A DNA stretch of 64,000 nucleotides from Rhizobium sp. AC27/96 (lineage in GTDB: Bacteria; Pseudomonadota; Alphaproteobacteria; Rhizobiales; Rhizobiaceae): contig NZ_LXKN01000001.1 of assembly GCF_001692325.1 (NCBI RefSeq), positions 186,001 through 250,000 of the forward strand. The letters are read 5' to 3'. Within the stretch, counting starts at the first letter, position 1. Each line of letters begins with the position of its first letter. The position numbers and the translations under genes are program-made. The notes beneath the pieces were generated by a model. The model had not been told where the DNA came from. It did not search any database and saw only the letters and a program-made list of their open reading frames with translations. Shown here in pieces: positions 1 to 9,157 of the stretch.

Positions 1-1315
1 CGGCAGAGACGTGTTCGCCCGCCGAGGTCCCGAGACGGGACTGGATGAAGGCGGAGAGAATGGCGCTGACGACGGCAAGGGCAACACCTTCGCCCGCGAC
101 ACGCGTGGTGCTGAAGATGCCAGTCGCCATGCCGGCGCGCTCCTTGGGAACGACGCTGACGGCGAGACCGTCCATCAAGCCCCACGGCAAACTGATGCCG
201 ATGCCGATCGTCAGCAACGGGCCGATGAGGGAGGACGGCACGGAGCCGGCTGCGAAATGGCTGAGCCAGAAGAGGCCCGCCGCCGAAATGAGAAGGCCGG
301 TGCCGCAGATCGTCGCCGCGCTGAACCAGCGGGTCAGAAGGCCGGCCACGATCGGCAGGATGAGCAGCGGTGCCGACAGGGCGACCATCATCCGCCCGGC
401 GGTGATCTCGCTCATGCCTTCGATGCCGACAAAGCGCACGGGCAGCAGGATAAGCAGCACCACGAAGGCATAGGCGGGCGCCGCCGCCAGCAACTGCACG
501 CCGACGAAGCGCGGATAGCGAAACAGCGTGAGATCGAGCATCGGCCGTTTCGCGCGGCGTTCGATGATCCCGAAGGCGAGAAGCAGCAAGGCTGCACCAG
601 CCAATAGGGCAATGACGAGCAGGTCGCTCCAGCCGGTCTCCGGCGCGCGCAATACGCCATAGGTGAAGAGCGTCAGGGCAAGCGTGAAGCTCAGCGCTCC
701 CGGCCAATCGAGGCCGGTCGCCGCGGGATCACGGGATTCACGCAGGAAATAGCCACCAAGACCGAGAGCGAGCAGCGCCAGGGCAACGACGAGCAGGAAA
801 ATCGAGGGCCAGCCGAAGGCATCGATCATCAGGCCGGAGGTGATCGGGCCGAAGGCGAGGCCAACGCCAAAACTCGAGCCGACGATGCTGAAGGCCCGCA
901 TGCGCGCCGTACCATCGAACTCCTGGGCGAGCGACGCCATGCCGCCGGAAAACGCGGCCGCTGCGCCAAGACCCTGCAAGGCTCGCAATATATCGAACCA
1001 GACGATATCGCCGGCAAAAGCCAGTCCGGCCGAGAACAGTGCGAAACAACCGACGCCGGTGAGGAAGATGCGGCGGCGGCCGAAGCTGTCGGCAAGCGCG
1101 CCGGCGGCCATCAGGCTGCTGCCGAAGGTCAGCATGAAGGCGTTGGTGACCCAGTTGAGCGCAATAGGGCTGCCACCGAGCGTTCGGCTGATGGCGGGCA
1201 ACGCCACCGCCGGGCCGGTGAAAGTCAGCGGCATTGCCGCCGCCGCGCAGCAGACCGCGACAAGGACGAAGAATTTTTCGGTCGGACTTGCGACCTTTGG
1301 CTTGGATGAGGTCAT
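1..1315 (-). CDS. MFS drug/metabolite exporter (DHA2/EmrB-like), 3' end cut by window edge
   Basis: Reading the minus strand from an ATG at 1315 gives 438 codons with no stop before the left edge, so the C-terminus lies outside the window. The protein is very hydrophobic and starts MTSSKPKVASPTEKFFVLVA, followed by a first membrane segment. The MFS motif A region GALADSFGRRR follows the second segment. The pattern of a long N-terminal half with many further helices fits the 14-helix DHA2 (EmrB/QacA) group of proton-driven exporters; the substrate cannot be told. It is transcribed away from a LysR-type gene 178 bp upstream, a common arrangement in which the regulator controls the pump. The shorter frames that cross this interval on both strands are shadows. 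Confidence 0.85.
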   Translation of the reverse strand, partial: MTSSKPKVASPTEKFFVLVAVCCAAAAMPLTFTGPAVALPAISRTLGGSPIALNWVTNAFMLTFGSSLMAAGALADSFGRRRIFLTGVGCFALFSAGLAFAGDIVWFDILRALQGLGAAAAFSGGMASLAQEFDGTARMRAFSIVGSSFGVGLAFGPITSGLMIDAFGWPSIFLLVVALALLALGLGGYFLRESRDPAATGLDWPGALSFTLALTLFTYGVLRAPETGWSDLLVIALLAGAALLLLAFGIIERRAKRPMLDLTLFRYPRFVGVQLLAAAPAYAFVVLLILLPVRFVGIEGMSEITAGRMMVALSAPLLILPIVAGLLTRWFSAATICGTGLLISAAGLFWLSHFAAGSVPSSLIGPLLTIGIGISLPWGLMDGLAVSVVPKERAGMATGIFSTTRVAGEGVALAVVSAILSAFIQSRLGTSAGEHVSA

Positions 1316-1493
1316 CGGGTTTTCCGTTGGGTTCGAGCAAGGAGAACCGTGGGCATTCCTGGGAGTGATGCGGGTGACGCGCCGCTGCCCACGGGGCTTC
1401 AAATGACCCTTGGAAGATAGTTTTGCTGTAATGCCATGATAATGAGGCTATAACTCCATATATACCGGAAAAAAACGCTCGAATGAGGTGCCC

Positions 1494-2417
1494 ATGGATC
1501 GCTTGAGTGGCCTGAATGCTTTCGTCCGCACAGCGGATCTCGGCAGCTTTGCCGCCGCCGGTCGCGTGCTTGGTCTATCCGCCTCCGCGATCGGCAAGGC
1601 GGTGACCAATCTGGAGCGACAGCTTGGCGTCCGGCTATTGCAGCGCTCCACCCGCAGCATCCGGCTGACGGAGGAGGGGCGCCTCTTTCACGAGCGCTGC
1701 CGGCGCGTGCTCGACGATCTCGACGATGCCCAGGCCTCATTGGCGCAGGCGGTTGCGGTGCCGCGCGGGCGGCTGCGCGTCAGCGTGCCGATCGTCAGCT
1801 ATCATTTCCTGCTGCCGGTGGTGCCGGAATTCGTGGCGCGCTATCCCGATGTCGAACTCGACATCGATTTCAACGACCGCATCGTCGATATGATCGAGGA
1901 GGGCGTCGATGTCGCCATCCGCAGCGGCGACCTGCCGGATTCACGCCTGATGTCGCGCACCCTGCGGCCATTCCAGATGCTGATCTGCGCAGCCCCCGGC
2001 TATCTGGAGCGCCACGGCGTTCCCGACAGCCCGCGCGCGCTCAACGAGCATCTGGCGGTGCGTTTCCGTTTCCCCAACAGCGGCAAGCTGCAGGATTGGC
2101 CGCTGACCTTGTCGGAGGAGGAGCCTGACTTGCGCATGCGAACCGCCTTTTCCTGCAATAATATGGAGGCCGTGCGCGGCGCTACAGTCGCGGGCCTCGG
2201 CATCGGATGCATGCCGGATTTCCTGGTGCGCAGCTCGCTTGCCGAAGGCAGGCTGCAAACCGTTCTCGATGATTTCATCGATGAGCCCGGCCATTTCCAC
2301 GTGCTCTGGCCATCGAGCCGGCACCTGTCGCCGAAGGTCCGGGTATTTGTCGATTTTCTGAGCGAAAGGCTCTTTGCGAAAAGCTGCGATGTGCTGCCCG
2401 TTGCTCCCAGGGCCTGA
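1494..2417 (+). CDS. LysR-family transcriptional regulator
   Basis: This 307-residue protein has the classic LysR layout: a winged helix-turn-helix in residues 1-60 (LGSFAAAGRVLGLSASAIGKAVTNLE), then a two-lobed effector-binding domain. I chose the ATG at 1494 (MDRLSGLNAF) because it is the usual family start and has GAGG at 1485-1488; a GTG at 1488 would add only two residues. It probably controls the divergent MFS gene, which is inference from layout. The helix-turn-helix and co-inducer domain resemble the large CrgA/DmlR-like LysR group. The ligand is unknown. Confidence 0.92.
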   Translation: MDRLSGLNAFVRTADLGSFAAAGRVLGLSASAIGKAVTNLERQLGVRLLQRSTRSIRLTEEGRLFHERCRRVLDDLDDAQASLAQAVAVPRGRLRVSVPIVSYHFLLPVVPEFVARYPDVELDIDFNDRIVDMIEEGVDVAIRSGDLPDSRLMSRTLRPFQMLICAAPGYLERHGVPDSPRALNEHLAVRFRFPNSGKLQDWPLTLSEEEPDLRMRTAFSCNNMEAVRGATVAGLGIGCMPDFLVRSSLAEGRLQTVLDDFIDEPGHFHVLWPSSRHLSPKVRVFVDFLSERLFAKSCDVLPVAPRA

Positions 2418-2685
2418 CCTAGGGCCTGTGTCGGCCAGTCTTCAACTGTTATGCAAAATTGCGGATTGAAGTTGCTACTGCCACCACATTTTCTGGCGGT
2501 AGCTTTGCGTCGCAAGCGGACATTCAGTGCCACGCGAGACGCAGGGCCAACACTTTGGCGTACATCGTTTCCGGCGAACGCATTCCTCTTAAAACTTTAA
2601 AAATTCAATTTAAGGACTTCTAATCGGTCGTAGCTAAAAGGTATGGACACGCGATAGTTGCGAAGCGTTTTGGGGAGGTAATATA

Positions 2686-3174
2686 TTGGCAAATAGCGGA
2701 AGGTCATACGGGTTGGGGCCACATGCTCTCATGGTGCTAATTTTATGTGGCACATTTATGAGCTCCTGCTCTGAAAGCGACGAGAGCCCTGTTGTCCGAA
2801 AGTTCACTTCAAGCGAGCTTCACGCTTTGGGAGATTCTTGTAAGGGTGAATATTGGGCGTTCATAGAAGGCGACTTTGTCCTTATCTCAGGCTCCCGCCA
2901 TGAAATCCTTCAAAAGGCGGTGAAGGTGACTGATACCGGTTCGCACCGCCTGCAAGTGACTGCTAACTTTGGAAGCCTGAATTGGATCACCACATTCCGA
3001 CTGGAGAGTGAAGATAACATAGCTGTACTAGAGAAAGTTCACTTGGAACCAGAACCGACCGCCGAACAATGGGCGTTAATTCCGGGAGGCGAGGCAAAAA
3101 TGAGGGGCATCTTCAAGAAGCTCGAGGGCACGCCGCACATGGTTCTATGCCCCGCCTCAACTCGGAACGGGTAA
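2686..3174 (+). CDS. Putative small lipoprotein of unknown function
   Basis: A 162-residue protein that I do not recognise. It starts at TTG, supported by a strong GGGGAGGT Shine-Dalgarno at 2673-2680 and no better ATG nearby. Residues 13-28 form a signal peptide with a likely lipobox (MSSC, Cys28), so the mature protein should be lipid-anchored and periplasmic. The rest is mostly beta-rich and polar. The region is visibly more AT-rich and uses different codons from its neighbours, which suggests recent acquisition. A second unknown gene with a TTG start follows 53 bp downstream on the same strand and is probably co-transcribed. Confidence 0.7.
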   Translation: MANSGRSYGLGPHALMVLILCGTFMSSCSESDESPVVRKFTSSELHALGDSCKGEYWAFIEGDFVLISGSRHEILQKAVKVTDTGSHRLQVTANFGSLNWITTFRLESEDNIAVLEKVHLEPEPTAEQWALIPGGEAKMRGIFKKLEGTPHMVLCPASTRNG

Positions 3175-3227
3175 GTGTATATAAGATCGCCGAGGGCGGT
3201 AGGCGGACGCTTACAAAGGAGGCATCA

Positions 3228-3626
3228 TTGATAAAATTAAACTTGAAGGACGATCTTTCTTTCCTTTCCGATCATGTCTCAATCCATGTTCACAAACAAA
3301 ATCTCTCGAAGGTTTTGGCCGCATTTGCAATAATTCTTGCGAACAAAGATGAACTGATCCAGATCGTCGGATGTGCTCATCTGGTCTCTATAAGCCAGGG
3401 TGGGAAAAAATATTCGAGCGCCGATATGGATGGTACCGCCTTTCAATATCATCCTGACGAACAGATGCTCAAAACTATTGTTTGTATCCTCAGCGACATG
3501 GTGTTGGAAAAAAAGTTCGACGCCAACCACATTGACTTCGATCTCCGAACGAAGACGGGTACGCTGGGTCTCACCTTTCAGTTTGCCGATTGCTTCTATG
3601 AAGCTCTGCTTCCATGGCAAAGATGA
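3228..3626 (+). CDS. Unknown small cytoplasmic protein, partner of upstream lipoprotein gene
   Basis: I place the start at TTG 3228 (L-I-K-L-N-L-K-D-D) because a perfect AAAGGAGG lies at 3215-3222, five bases upstream. The longer reading of this frame would overlap the previous gene and has no ribosome binding site. The 132-residue product has no signal peptide or membrane helix. It is acidic, with mixed alpha/beta character and a few cysteines. I recognise no family. It shares the low-GC codon use of the lipoprotein gene upstream, so the two probably entered together. A role as an immunity or accessory protein is possible but not shown. Confidence 0.65.
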   Translation: MIKLNLKDDLSFLSDHVSIHVHKQNLSKVLAAFAIILANKDELIQIVGCAHLVSISQGGKKYSSADMDGTAFQYHPDEQMLKTIVCILSDMVLEKKFDANHIDFDLRTKTGTLGLTFQFADCFYEALLPWQR

Positions 3627-3736
3627 CCGGTTCGGGTTCAACTTTGTCGTTCGATGACGGCATTCGCTACATAAGACCGTAAAATCGAACCACGCCATAC
3701 CAACCCGCCTGCAACCGCCAAAACTTGGAAATTACC

Positions 3737-4795
3737 ATGAGCCGTTTCTGGAGCCCGATTGTTCACTCCTTGATCCCCTATGTCGCCGGCGAACAGCCCG
3801 CCATCAGCGATATCGTCAAGCTGAACACCAACGAAAACCCTTACGGCCCGTCTCCCCATGCCTTGGAGGCGATTTCGCGGGCCGTGAACGATACGCTTCG
3901 GCTGTATCCGGATCCGACGGCGCAGGGGCTGCGCGCCGCAATTGCCGCCAGCCATGGCCTCGACAAGAACGAGGTCTTTATCGGCAATGGCTCGGACGAG
4001 GTTCTGGCGCATACGTTCCAGGCGCTCCTCAATCATGAAGAGCCGCTGCTTTTCCCCGACATCACCTACAGCTTCTATCCGACCTACTGCCGTCTCTATG
4101 GGATCAGCTTCCATGAAGTTCCGCTCGATGCGCAGATGCGTGTTCGGGTCGACGATTATCGCCAGCCCTGCGGCGCGATCATTCTGCCCAATCCCAACGC
4201 ACCAACAGGCATCGGCCTGCCTCTGTCGGAGATTGAGGCGCTTGTACGGGAGCACCCGGAGCAGGTGGTCGTCATCGACGAAGCCTATGTGGATTTCGGC
4301 GGCGACAGCGCCATTCCGCTGGTCCGCAAATACCCCAATCTCTTGGTGGTCCAGACCTTCTCGAAGTCCCGCGGCCTTGCCGGGCTTCGCGTCGGCTTTG
4401 CTGTCGGGCAGAGGCCGCTGATAGAGGCTCTGGAGCGCGTCAAGGACAGCTTCAATTCCTATCCCATCGACAGGCTGACCTTGGCGGGTGCGATTGCCGC
4501 CTGGGAAGACCGGGACTGGTTTGAGCGTCAGCGCGCTCTGGTCATTGCCAGCCGGCAACGCCTCGCCGTCGGGCTGAAAGAGCTGGGCTTCCAGGTGCTT
4601 CCGTCATCCGCCAATTTTGTATTTGCAAGACATCCGGACAGGCTGGGCGCGGATTTGGCAGTGGAGCTCAGGAGCAGGTCGGTTCTGGTCAGGCGCTTTG
4701 CAGCTCCGCGTATCAGCGACTTCCTGCGTATCTCCATCGGCACGGATGCCGAATGTGATCGACTGTTGGCAGCGCTCGGCGAAATATTGGGCTGA
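3737..4795 (+). CDS. hisC: Histidinol-phosphate aminotransferase
   Basis: A 352-residue fold-type I PLP aminotransferase that converts imidazole-acetol phosphate and glutamate to histidinol phosphate in histidine synthesis. Family marks are [11 protein letters not shown] near residue 35, GNGSDEVL near residue 85, LPNPNAPTG, the VIDEAYVDF aspartate that contacts the PLP ring, and [11 protein letters not shown], whose lysine should form the Schiff base. I use ATG 3737 rather than TTG 3725. There are no other his genes beside it, so it may be a second HisC copy or act on tyrosine or phenylalanine, as some rhizobial HisC paralogues do. It ends 113 bp before the convergent cysN. Confidence 0.9.
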   Translation: MSRFWSPIVHSLIPYVAGEQPAISDIVKLNTNENPYGPSPHALEAISRAVNDTLRLYPDPTAQGLRAAIAASHGLDKNEVFIGNGSDEVLAHTFQALLNHEEPLLFPDITYSFYPTYCRLYGISFHEVPLDAQMRVRVDDYRQPCGAIILPNPNAPTGIGLPLSEIEALVREHPEQVVVIDEAYVDFGGDSAIPLVRKYPNLLVVQTFSKSRGLAGLRVGFAVGQRPLIEALERVKDSFNSYPIDRLTLAGAIAAWEDRDWFERQRALVIASRQRLAVGLKELGFQVLPSSANFVFARHPDRLGADLAVELRSRSVLVRRFAAPRISDFLRISIGTDAECDRLLAALGEILG

Positions 4796-4860
4796 TTCAA
4801 CGAAGCCTCAGGCAGCATGCTTGCGCGACTTGGCGCTTGAAATGCGCCACCACTCAAGAC

Positions 4861-4884
4861 TGAGGCCGACCTAGGTCGGCCTCA
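4861..4884. terminator. Perfect 24-bp palindrome between convergent hisC and cysN
   Basis: The half-site TGAGGCCGACCT is followed directly by its exact reverse complement, with no loop. It lies in the 113-bp gap between two convergent genes, where a bidirectional terminator is expected. There is no T-run on either side, so intrinsic termination would be atypical. A dimeric protein-binding site is the alternative. Confidence 0.55.
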
Positions 4885-4908
4885 TTGCCATTGGTGATTA
4901 TGCAGCCA

Positions 4909-6399
4909 TCAGATATCGCTGGCTGCATTTGCCCAGATTTCCGCTGCCTGCGCTGCGGTAACGCGGCGGACTTCCGTTTCGTCGCGGCGGCTGGCGAAGA
5001 GTTCGCTTGCCATGATCTGCTCGGCAAGATCAGCCGGCAGGGACAGGAGAACGCGCTGGCCTTCCTTGTGGATGCCGCCGACATCGGTGCGCTTGCCGGT
5101 GATCATGCCGCCGGCGACCGTGTTGTTGGTCTCGGGGTCGATCAGGATGAAGGAGCCAGTCGAACGGTTCTGGTCGTAGGGGTCGAAGACAGCGGCTTCA
5201 TCGAAGGAAAGACGAACCTTGCCGATGGCGTTCATCCACAGCGCCTGCGCCGGTGCCCAGGCGCCGGTCTTCAGCTCGAGCTGGGCGATCGGCTGCACCT
5301 GCACGCGCTGGCGGCGGCTGCCGCTCTTCAGCCAGTAACGCTTGCCGGCCTCGATGCCCTCAGGCTGCAGCGCAACGATCTGCGCGTCGAAGGAAAGGCC
5401 CGATTGCGGCTGGCTGTCGATGGCAACGATCATGTCACCGCGCGAGACGTCGACCTGGCGATCGAGAACAAGCGTGATGGCATCGCCGGCAACGGCGGCA
5501 TTGCGCACGAGATCGAAGGTGACGATCTTGGAGACATTGGCGACCATGCCCGACGGCAGGATCATGACGCTGTCACCCGGCTTCACCGAACCGCCGGCAA
5601 CCGTGCCCTGATAGCCGCGGAAGCTTTCGCCGGGGCGCGAGACGCGCTGCACCGAAAGGCGGAAACCGACCGCCTGCGCCGAGCGCACAGTTGCCAGTTC
5701 CAGCGCTTCGACCAGCGTCGGGCCGCTGTACCAGGGCATGACGGCCTGGCCGGAATAGACGACATTCTCGCCTTTCAGCGCCGACATCGGGATGGCCGTA
5801 ATCTGCTTGACGCCAAGCGACAGCGCGAACTCGCGGAAATCATGCGAGATCTTCTCGAAGCCGGCGCGGTCGTAATTTGTCAGGTCGATCTTGTTGACGG
5901 CCAGCACGAACTGCTTGATGCCGAGCAGCGAAGCGATCGTCGCGTGGCGGCGCGTCTGCTCCAGAATGCCCATGCGCGCGTCGATCAGCAGCACGGCGAG
6001 ATCGGCGGTGGAGGCGCCGGTCGCCATGTTGCGGGTATACTGCTCGTGGCCGGGCGTGTCGGCGACGATGAACGAGCGGTTGTCGGTCGAGAAATAGCGA
6101 TAGGCGACGTCGATAGTGATGCCCTGTTCGCGCTCGGCCTGCAGGCCGTCGAGCAGCAGTGCGAAGTCGGGCAGGCCGAGGTCGTTCTGCTTGCCGGTGG
6201 AATCGCGCCGCAGCGTGGCGGCCTGATCTTCCTTGACCGCCTTGGTATCCCAGAGCAGGCGGCCGATCAGCGTGGACTTGCCGTCATCGACGCTGCCGCA
6301 GGTGATGAGGCGAAGCGGGCGCGAGTCGCGGATCGCCTTGGCGGGCTCGGCGGCGGACCCAACAGCGGGTAGGGTGACGACGTTGGCGTTTGCGGTCAT
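4909..6399 (-). CDS. cysN: Sulfate adenylyltransferase subunit 1 (CysN GTPase)
   Basis: This 496-residue GTPase drives ATP sulfurylase (CysDN), which makes adenosine 5'-phosphosulfate from sulfate and ATP. The N-terminal G domain carries the P-loop GSVDDGKST near residue 30, ADTPGHEQY (G3) and NKIDL (G4), followed by EF-Tu-like beta-barrel domains. It is the CysN length only: the C-terminal APS kinase domain found in NodQ/CysNC fusions is absent. The start is MTANANV at 6399; the longer frame upstream reads back into cysD. cysD ends at 6401, so the two genes are separated by one base and are surely translationally coupled. Confidence 0.96.
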   Translation of the reverse strand: MTANANVVTLPAVGSAAEPAKAIRDSRPLRLITCGSVDDGKSTLIGRLLWDTKAVKEDQAATLRRDSTGKQNDLGLPDFALLLDGLQAEREQGITIDVAYRYFSTDNRSFIVADTPGHEQYTRNMATGASTADLAVLLIDARMGILEQTRRHATIASLLGIKQFVLAVNKIDLTNYDRAGFEKISHDFREFALSLGVKQITAIPMSALKGENVVYSGQAVMPWYSGPTLVEALELATVRSAQAVGFRLSVQRVSRPGESFRGYQGTVAGGSVKPGDSVMILPSGMVANVSKIVTFDLVRNAAVAGDAITLVLDRQVDVSRGDMIVAIDSQPQSGLSFDAQIVALQPEGIEAGKRYWLKSGSRRQRVQVQPIAQLELKTGAWAPAQALWMNAIGKVRLSFDEAAVFDPYDQNRSTGSFILIDPETNNTVAGGMITGKRTDVGGIHKEGQRVLLSLPADLAEQIMASELFASRRDETEVRRVTAAQAAEIWANAASDI

Positions 6400-6400
6400 C

Positions 6401-7354
6401 TCAGAAATATCCTTCACGCTTCTTTTTTTCCATGGAGCCGGACTGGTCGCGGTCGATGGCGCGGCCCTGGCGTTCGGAAACCGTGGCGATCTCCAGCTCT
6501 GCAATGATCTCTTCAAGGGTCGTGGCGGTGGACCGAATGGCGCCGGTCAGCGGGAAGCAGCCGAGCGTACGGAAGCGGATCAGTTCCTCGCGCTTGACTT
6601 CATCCGGCAGCAACTCCAGTCGCGGATCGGCCGCCATGATCATCATGCCGTCCCGTTCGACCACCGGGCGCTTCGCGGCGAAATAGAGCGGCACGATCGG
6701 AATATCCTCGGCCTGGATGTAGCGCCAGATGTCGACTTCGGTCCAGTTGGAGAGCGGGAAGACGCGCACGCTCTCGCCCTTGCGGATCTGCCCGTTATAG
6801 ACGTTCCAGAGTTCCGGGCGCTGGTTGCGCGGATCCCAGCGATGGTCCGGCGTGCGGAAGGAATAGATGCGCTCCTTGGCGCGCGAAGCCTCTTCGTCGC
6901 GGCGGGCACCGCCGAAAGCCGCGTCGAACTGGCCGGCATCGAGCGCATGACGCAGGGCTTCCGTCTTCATGATGTCGGTATAGGCGGCCGAACCATGGGT
7001 GAAGGGCGTGATGTTCTCCGCCTTGCCGCGCGGATTAATATGCTCGATCAGGTCGAGATCGTACTTCTTCACGATCTCGTCGCGGAAGGTGATCATCTCG
7101 GCGAATTTCCAGCCGGTGTTCACATGCAGGAGCGGGAAGGGGACGCGGCCGGGATAGAAGGCCTTGCGCGCCAGATGCAGCAGCACCGAGGAATCCTTGC
7201 CGATCGAATAGAGCATGACGGGACGCTCGAATTCGGCCGCGACTTCACGGAATATATGGATCGCCTCGTTTTCCAGCGCCTTCAGGTGCGGATCGAGCGG
7301 CGGCTTGATGCTTTGCGGATTGGAAAGTTCCGTATCCGGACGGCTATCGGGCAT
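6401..7354 (-). CDS. cysD: Sulfate adenylyltransferase subunit 2 (CysD)
   Basis: A 317-residue member of the PP-loop pyrophosphatase superfamily, the catalytic ATP sulfurylase subunit that pairs with CysN. The PP-loop appears as [18 protein letters not shown] near residue 50. Other family blocks are [26 protein letters not shown] and [15 protein letters not shown]. The C-terminus ends in the usual KKREGYF. I chose the start [10 protein letters not shown] at 7354, which has a CTGGAG ribosome binding site. It is the middle gene of cysH-cysD-cysN, 126 bp downstream of cysH. No kinase (cysC) is present, which fits reduction of APS directly. Confidence 0.96.
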   Translation of the reverse strand: MPDSRPDTELSNPQSIKPPLDPHLKALENEAIHIFREVAAEFERPVMLYSIGKDSSVLLHLARKAFYPGRVPFPLLHVNTGWKFAEMITFRDEIVKKYDLDLIEHINPRGKAENITPFTHGSAAYTDIMKTEALRHALDAGQFDAAFGGARRDEEASRAKERIYSFRTPDHRWDPRNQRPELWNVYNGQIRKGESVRVFPLSNWTEVDIWRYIQAEDIPIVPLYFAAKRPVVERDGMMIMAADPRLELLPDEVKREELIRFRTLGCFPLTGAIRSTATTLEEIIAELEIATVSERQGRAIDRDQSGSMEKKKREGYF

Positions 7355-7480
7355 GTGTAACTCCAGAACTTCAATTGTCTCGGCCGGAAATTGGGCCGGA
7401 AAGAAAAGATGCGTTGGTTCCCTAGACATCGGCGGCGGTGAAACGCGCTTCGGGTCGGAGCCGGGAGCCGGCGGGGTATG

Positions 7481-8218
7481 CTATTGAGCGGCGCCTGCCA
7501 CCTCTTCGTGAACATGCAGGCCGCATTCGCGCTTCTCGTCGTTCTCCCACCACCAGCGGCCGGCGCGCTCTGGCTCGCCGGGTTTGATGGCGCGGGTGCA
7601 AGGCTCGCAGCCGATCGAGGGATAGCCGCGGGCATGCAGCGGATTTACCGGGACGCTGTTGTCGGCGACGTAGGCGCGGATGACATCGATATCCCAATCC
7701 GCCAACGGGTTGATCTTGATCAGGTTGCGCTCGGGGTCGAATTCGGCGAAGGGCGTGTCCGAGCGATTGGCGGACTGGCCGCGGCGAAGGCCGGTGATCC
7801 AGATCGTAGCGCCGGAAAGTGCGCGCGCGAGCGGCTTCAGCTTGCGCGCGCCACAACAGGCATGCCTGGCTTCGACGCTTTCGTAAAAGCCGTTAAGACC
7901 ATATTTCTCTGCATAGGCGTCGATATCGGCCTGTTCCGGCTCGTAGCGGATGATATGGATGTCGTACTGGCTTTCCGTCTCGTCGATCAGGGCAAGCGTT
8001 TCCGGAAAGAGTCGGCCGGTCTGCAGCGTTGCCACTTCGATCGGCAGGCGATGGTTGCCGATCTCCGCCGTGATGACCTGATCCTCTATCCCAAGCGAAG
8101 TCGTGAAGACGGCGCGGCCGCCAAGGCCGGCGACCAGAGACAGGCGGCCCGCAAGATCGAGCGCTGCCAGCTGACTGTTGAGCGTGGCGGCATCTTTAAT
8201 TGATGTGATGGCAGTCAT
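7481..8218 (-). CDS. cysH: Adenylyl-sulfate (APS) reductase, thioredoxin-dependent
   Basis: This 245-residue enzyme reduces APS to sulfite and AMP with thioredoxin. It has the PAPS/APS reductase fold with TTSLGIEDQVI near residue 45. Two cysteine pairs, ARHACCGARK and GCEPCTRAI, would bind a 4Fe-4S cluster; this marks APS reductases and is absent from PAPS reductases such as E. coli CysH. The catalytic cysteine is in the C-terminal ECGLHV motif. The start is MTAITSIKD at 8218. As the first gene of the operon, it faces the divergent Rrf2 regulator across a 489-bp spacer. Confidence 0.95.
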   Translation of the reverse strand: MTAITSIKDAATLNSQLAALDLAGRLSLVAGLGGRAVFTTSLGIEDQVITAEIGNHRLPIEVATLQTGRLFPETLALIDETESQYDIHIIRYEPEQADIDAYAEKYGLNGFYESVEARHACCGARKLKPLARALSGATIWITGLRRGQSANRSDTPFAEFDPERNLIKINPLADWDIDVIRAYVADNSVPVNPLHARGYPSIGCEPCTRAIKPGEPERAGRWWWENDEKRECGLHVHEEVAGAAQ

Positions 8219-8707
8219 GGGGGATCCTGTCCTGATACTGGCGCAAGTATCGCAGTTCATGGGGGCAGCGGACAGAAAAATAGATTTCGAAAGCAAGCGG
8301 ATGGAGAGTAAATATCTCCATGAAGCCGCGCCAATAAGGAAAAGCGACCGCCTCGGCTGTTAACCAAGGCAATTTGCCGCCTGAAGCGGCCGATCGGAAG
8401 CACTTGAAATGGCTGGCCATCTTTAAGCGCTTGCTTTAATGTCTATAGAAATAGTAGAGTTACACATAGCTTGTCAAATGGAAATCGGAAGTGATGGCTA
8501 AAATGATGCGCATCCGCGGATTTTGAGCTAAACTATGAGAATAGCAACAAAAGAATGAAAACAAGGCTGGGTTGCCATCGTTTTCCCGACGTTGCCCCAT
8601 TGGTGTGTCCCCTCCGAAGCTAGCCGGGGAGGAAGTCTGCGGAATTCACGAATACCCGGCTGAACAGATCGGCCGAACCTATCGCATGTGTGTGTAAGCG
8701 GTTCGAA
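8219..8707. other. 489-bp intergenic region between cysH and the Rrf2 gene
   Basis: No convincing gene lies here. The half nearer cysH continues the coding-like base composition, while 8430-8560 is clearly AT-richer, as expected for a divergent promoter region. Short frames on both strands lack ribosome binding sites. Sites for the Rrf2 protein would be expected here, but I could not identify a clear palindrome. Confidence 0.5.
8451..8477 (-). promoter_or_regulatory. Possible promoter of cysHDN
   Basis: On the minus strand, TTGACA (8477-8472) is followed after 15 bases by TACTAT (8456-8451). The -35 is perfect, but the spacing is short and the -10 matches only four of six bases. It lies about 230 bp upstream of cysH within the AT-rich block. 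Confidence 0.35.
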
Positions 8708-9154
8708 ATGATTACTCAGAAAGCGAAATATGCGCTGCGCGCGCTATCGGCACTTGCCCAGTCCGGGGCAGGCGAACCGATGATGATTTCAGACATTGCG
8801 ACGCAGCAGAGGATCCCGAAGAAGTTTCTGGAGCAGATCCTTCTTGACCTGAAACATCAGGGCATCGTCATCAGCCGCCGCGGCAAGCAGGGCGGCTATC
8901 TGCTGCGCAAGCCGGCCAACGAGATTACCTTTGGCGAGATCCTGCGGGTGATCGACGGCCCACTGGCGCCACTGCCCTGTCTTTCGCTCACTGCCTATCG
9001 TCGCTGCGACGATTGCGATGGTGAGCAGACCTGTGAAATCCGGCATGTCTTCGCCCGGGTTGCCGACGCGACCCGCAAGGTTCTCTTCTCGACCACCATC
9101 GCCGACGCGGTGGCCCAGCCTGACGGCCCGGAAGTCACCAGGCTGATGGCCTGA
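8708..9154 (+). CDS. Rrf2-family transcriptional regulator, probable Fe-S sensor of cysteine/Fe-S status
   Basis: A 148-residue Rrf2 protein starting MITQKAKYALRALSALAQ. The winged helix (residues 1-65) contains ISDIATQQRIPKKFLEQIL and the RRGKQGGYLLRKP wing. Residues about 100-115 hold three cysteines (RRCDDCDGEQTCEIRH), the region that binds a Fe-S cluster in IscR, NsrR and RsrR. Relatives include IscR (Fe-S biogenesis), CymR (cysteine metabolism) and NsrR (nitric oxide). Its divergent position to cysHDN favours control of sulfate assimilation, which is inference. The start GTG 8690 would add six residues; ATG 8708 matches the usual family start. Confidence 0.9.
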   Translation: MITQKAKYALRALSALAQSGAGEPMMISDIATQQRIPKKFLEQILLDLKHQGIVISRRGKQGGYLLRKPANEITFGEILRVIDGPLAPLPCLSLTAYRRCDDCDGEQTCEIRHVFARVADATRKVLFSTTIADAVAQPDGPEVTRLMA

Positions 9155-9157
9155 TCC

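Noticed and set aside
11-660. Open frames on both strands near the left edge
   Set aside because: They overlap the continuous MFS frame that runs off the left edge and carries the transporter motifs.
3638-4558. 306-codon open frame on - strand over hisC
   Set aside because: Antisense to HisC motifs; no ribosome site or domain.
4885-6372. 495-codon open frame on + strand opposite cysN
   Set aside because: It is antisense to a clear CysN and has the composition of a GC-bias shadow (Asp/Ala/Arg-rich, no domain).
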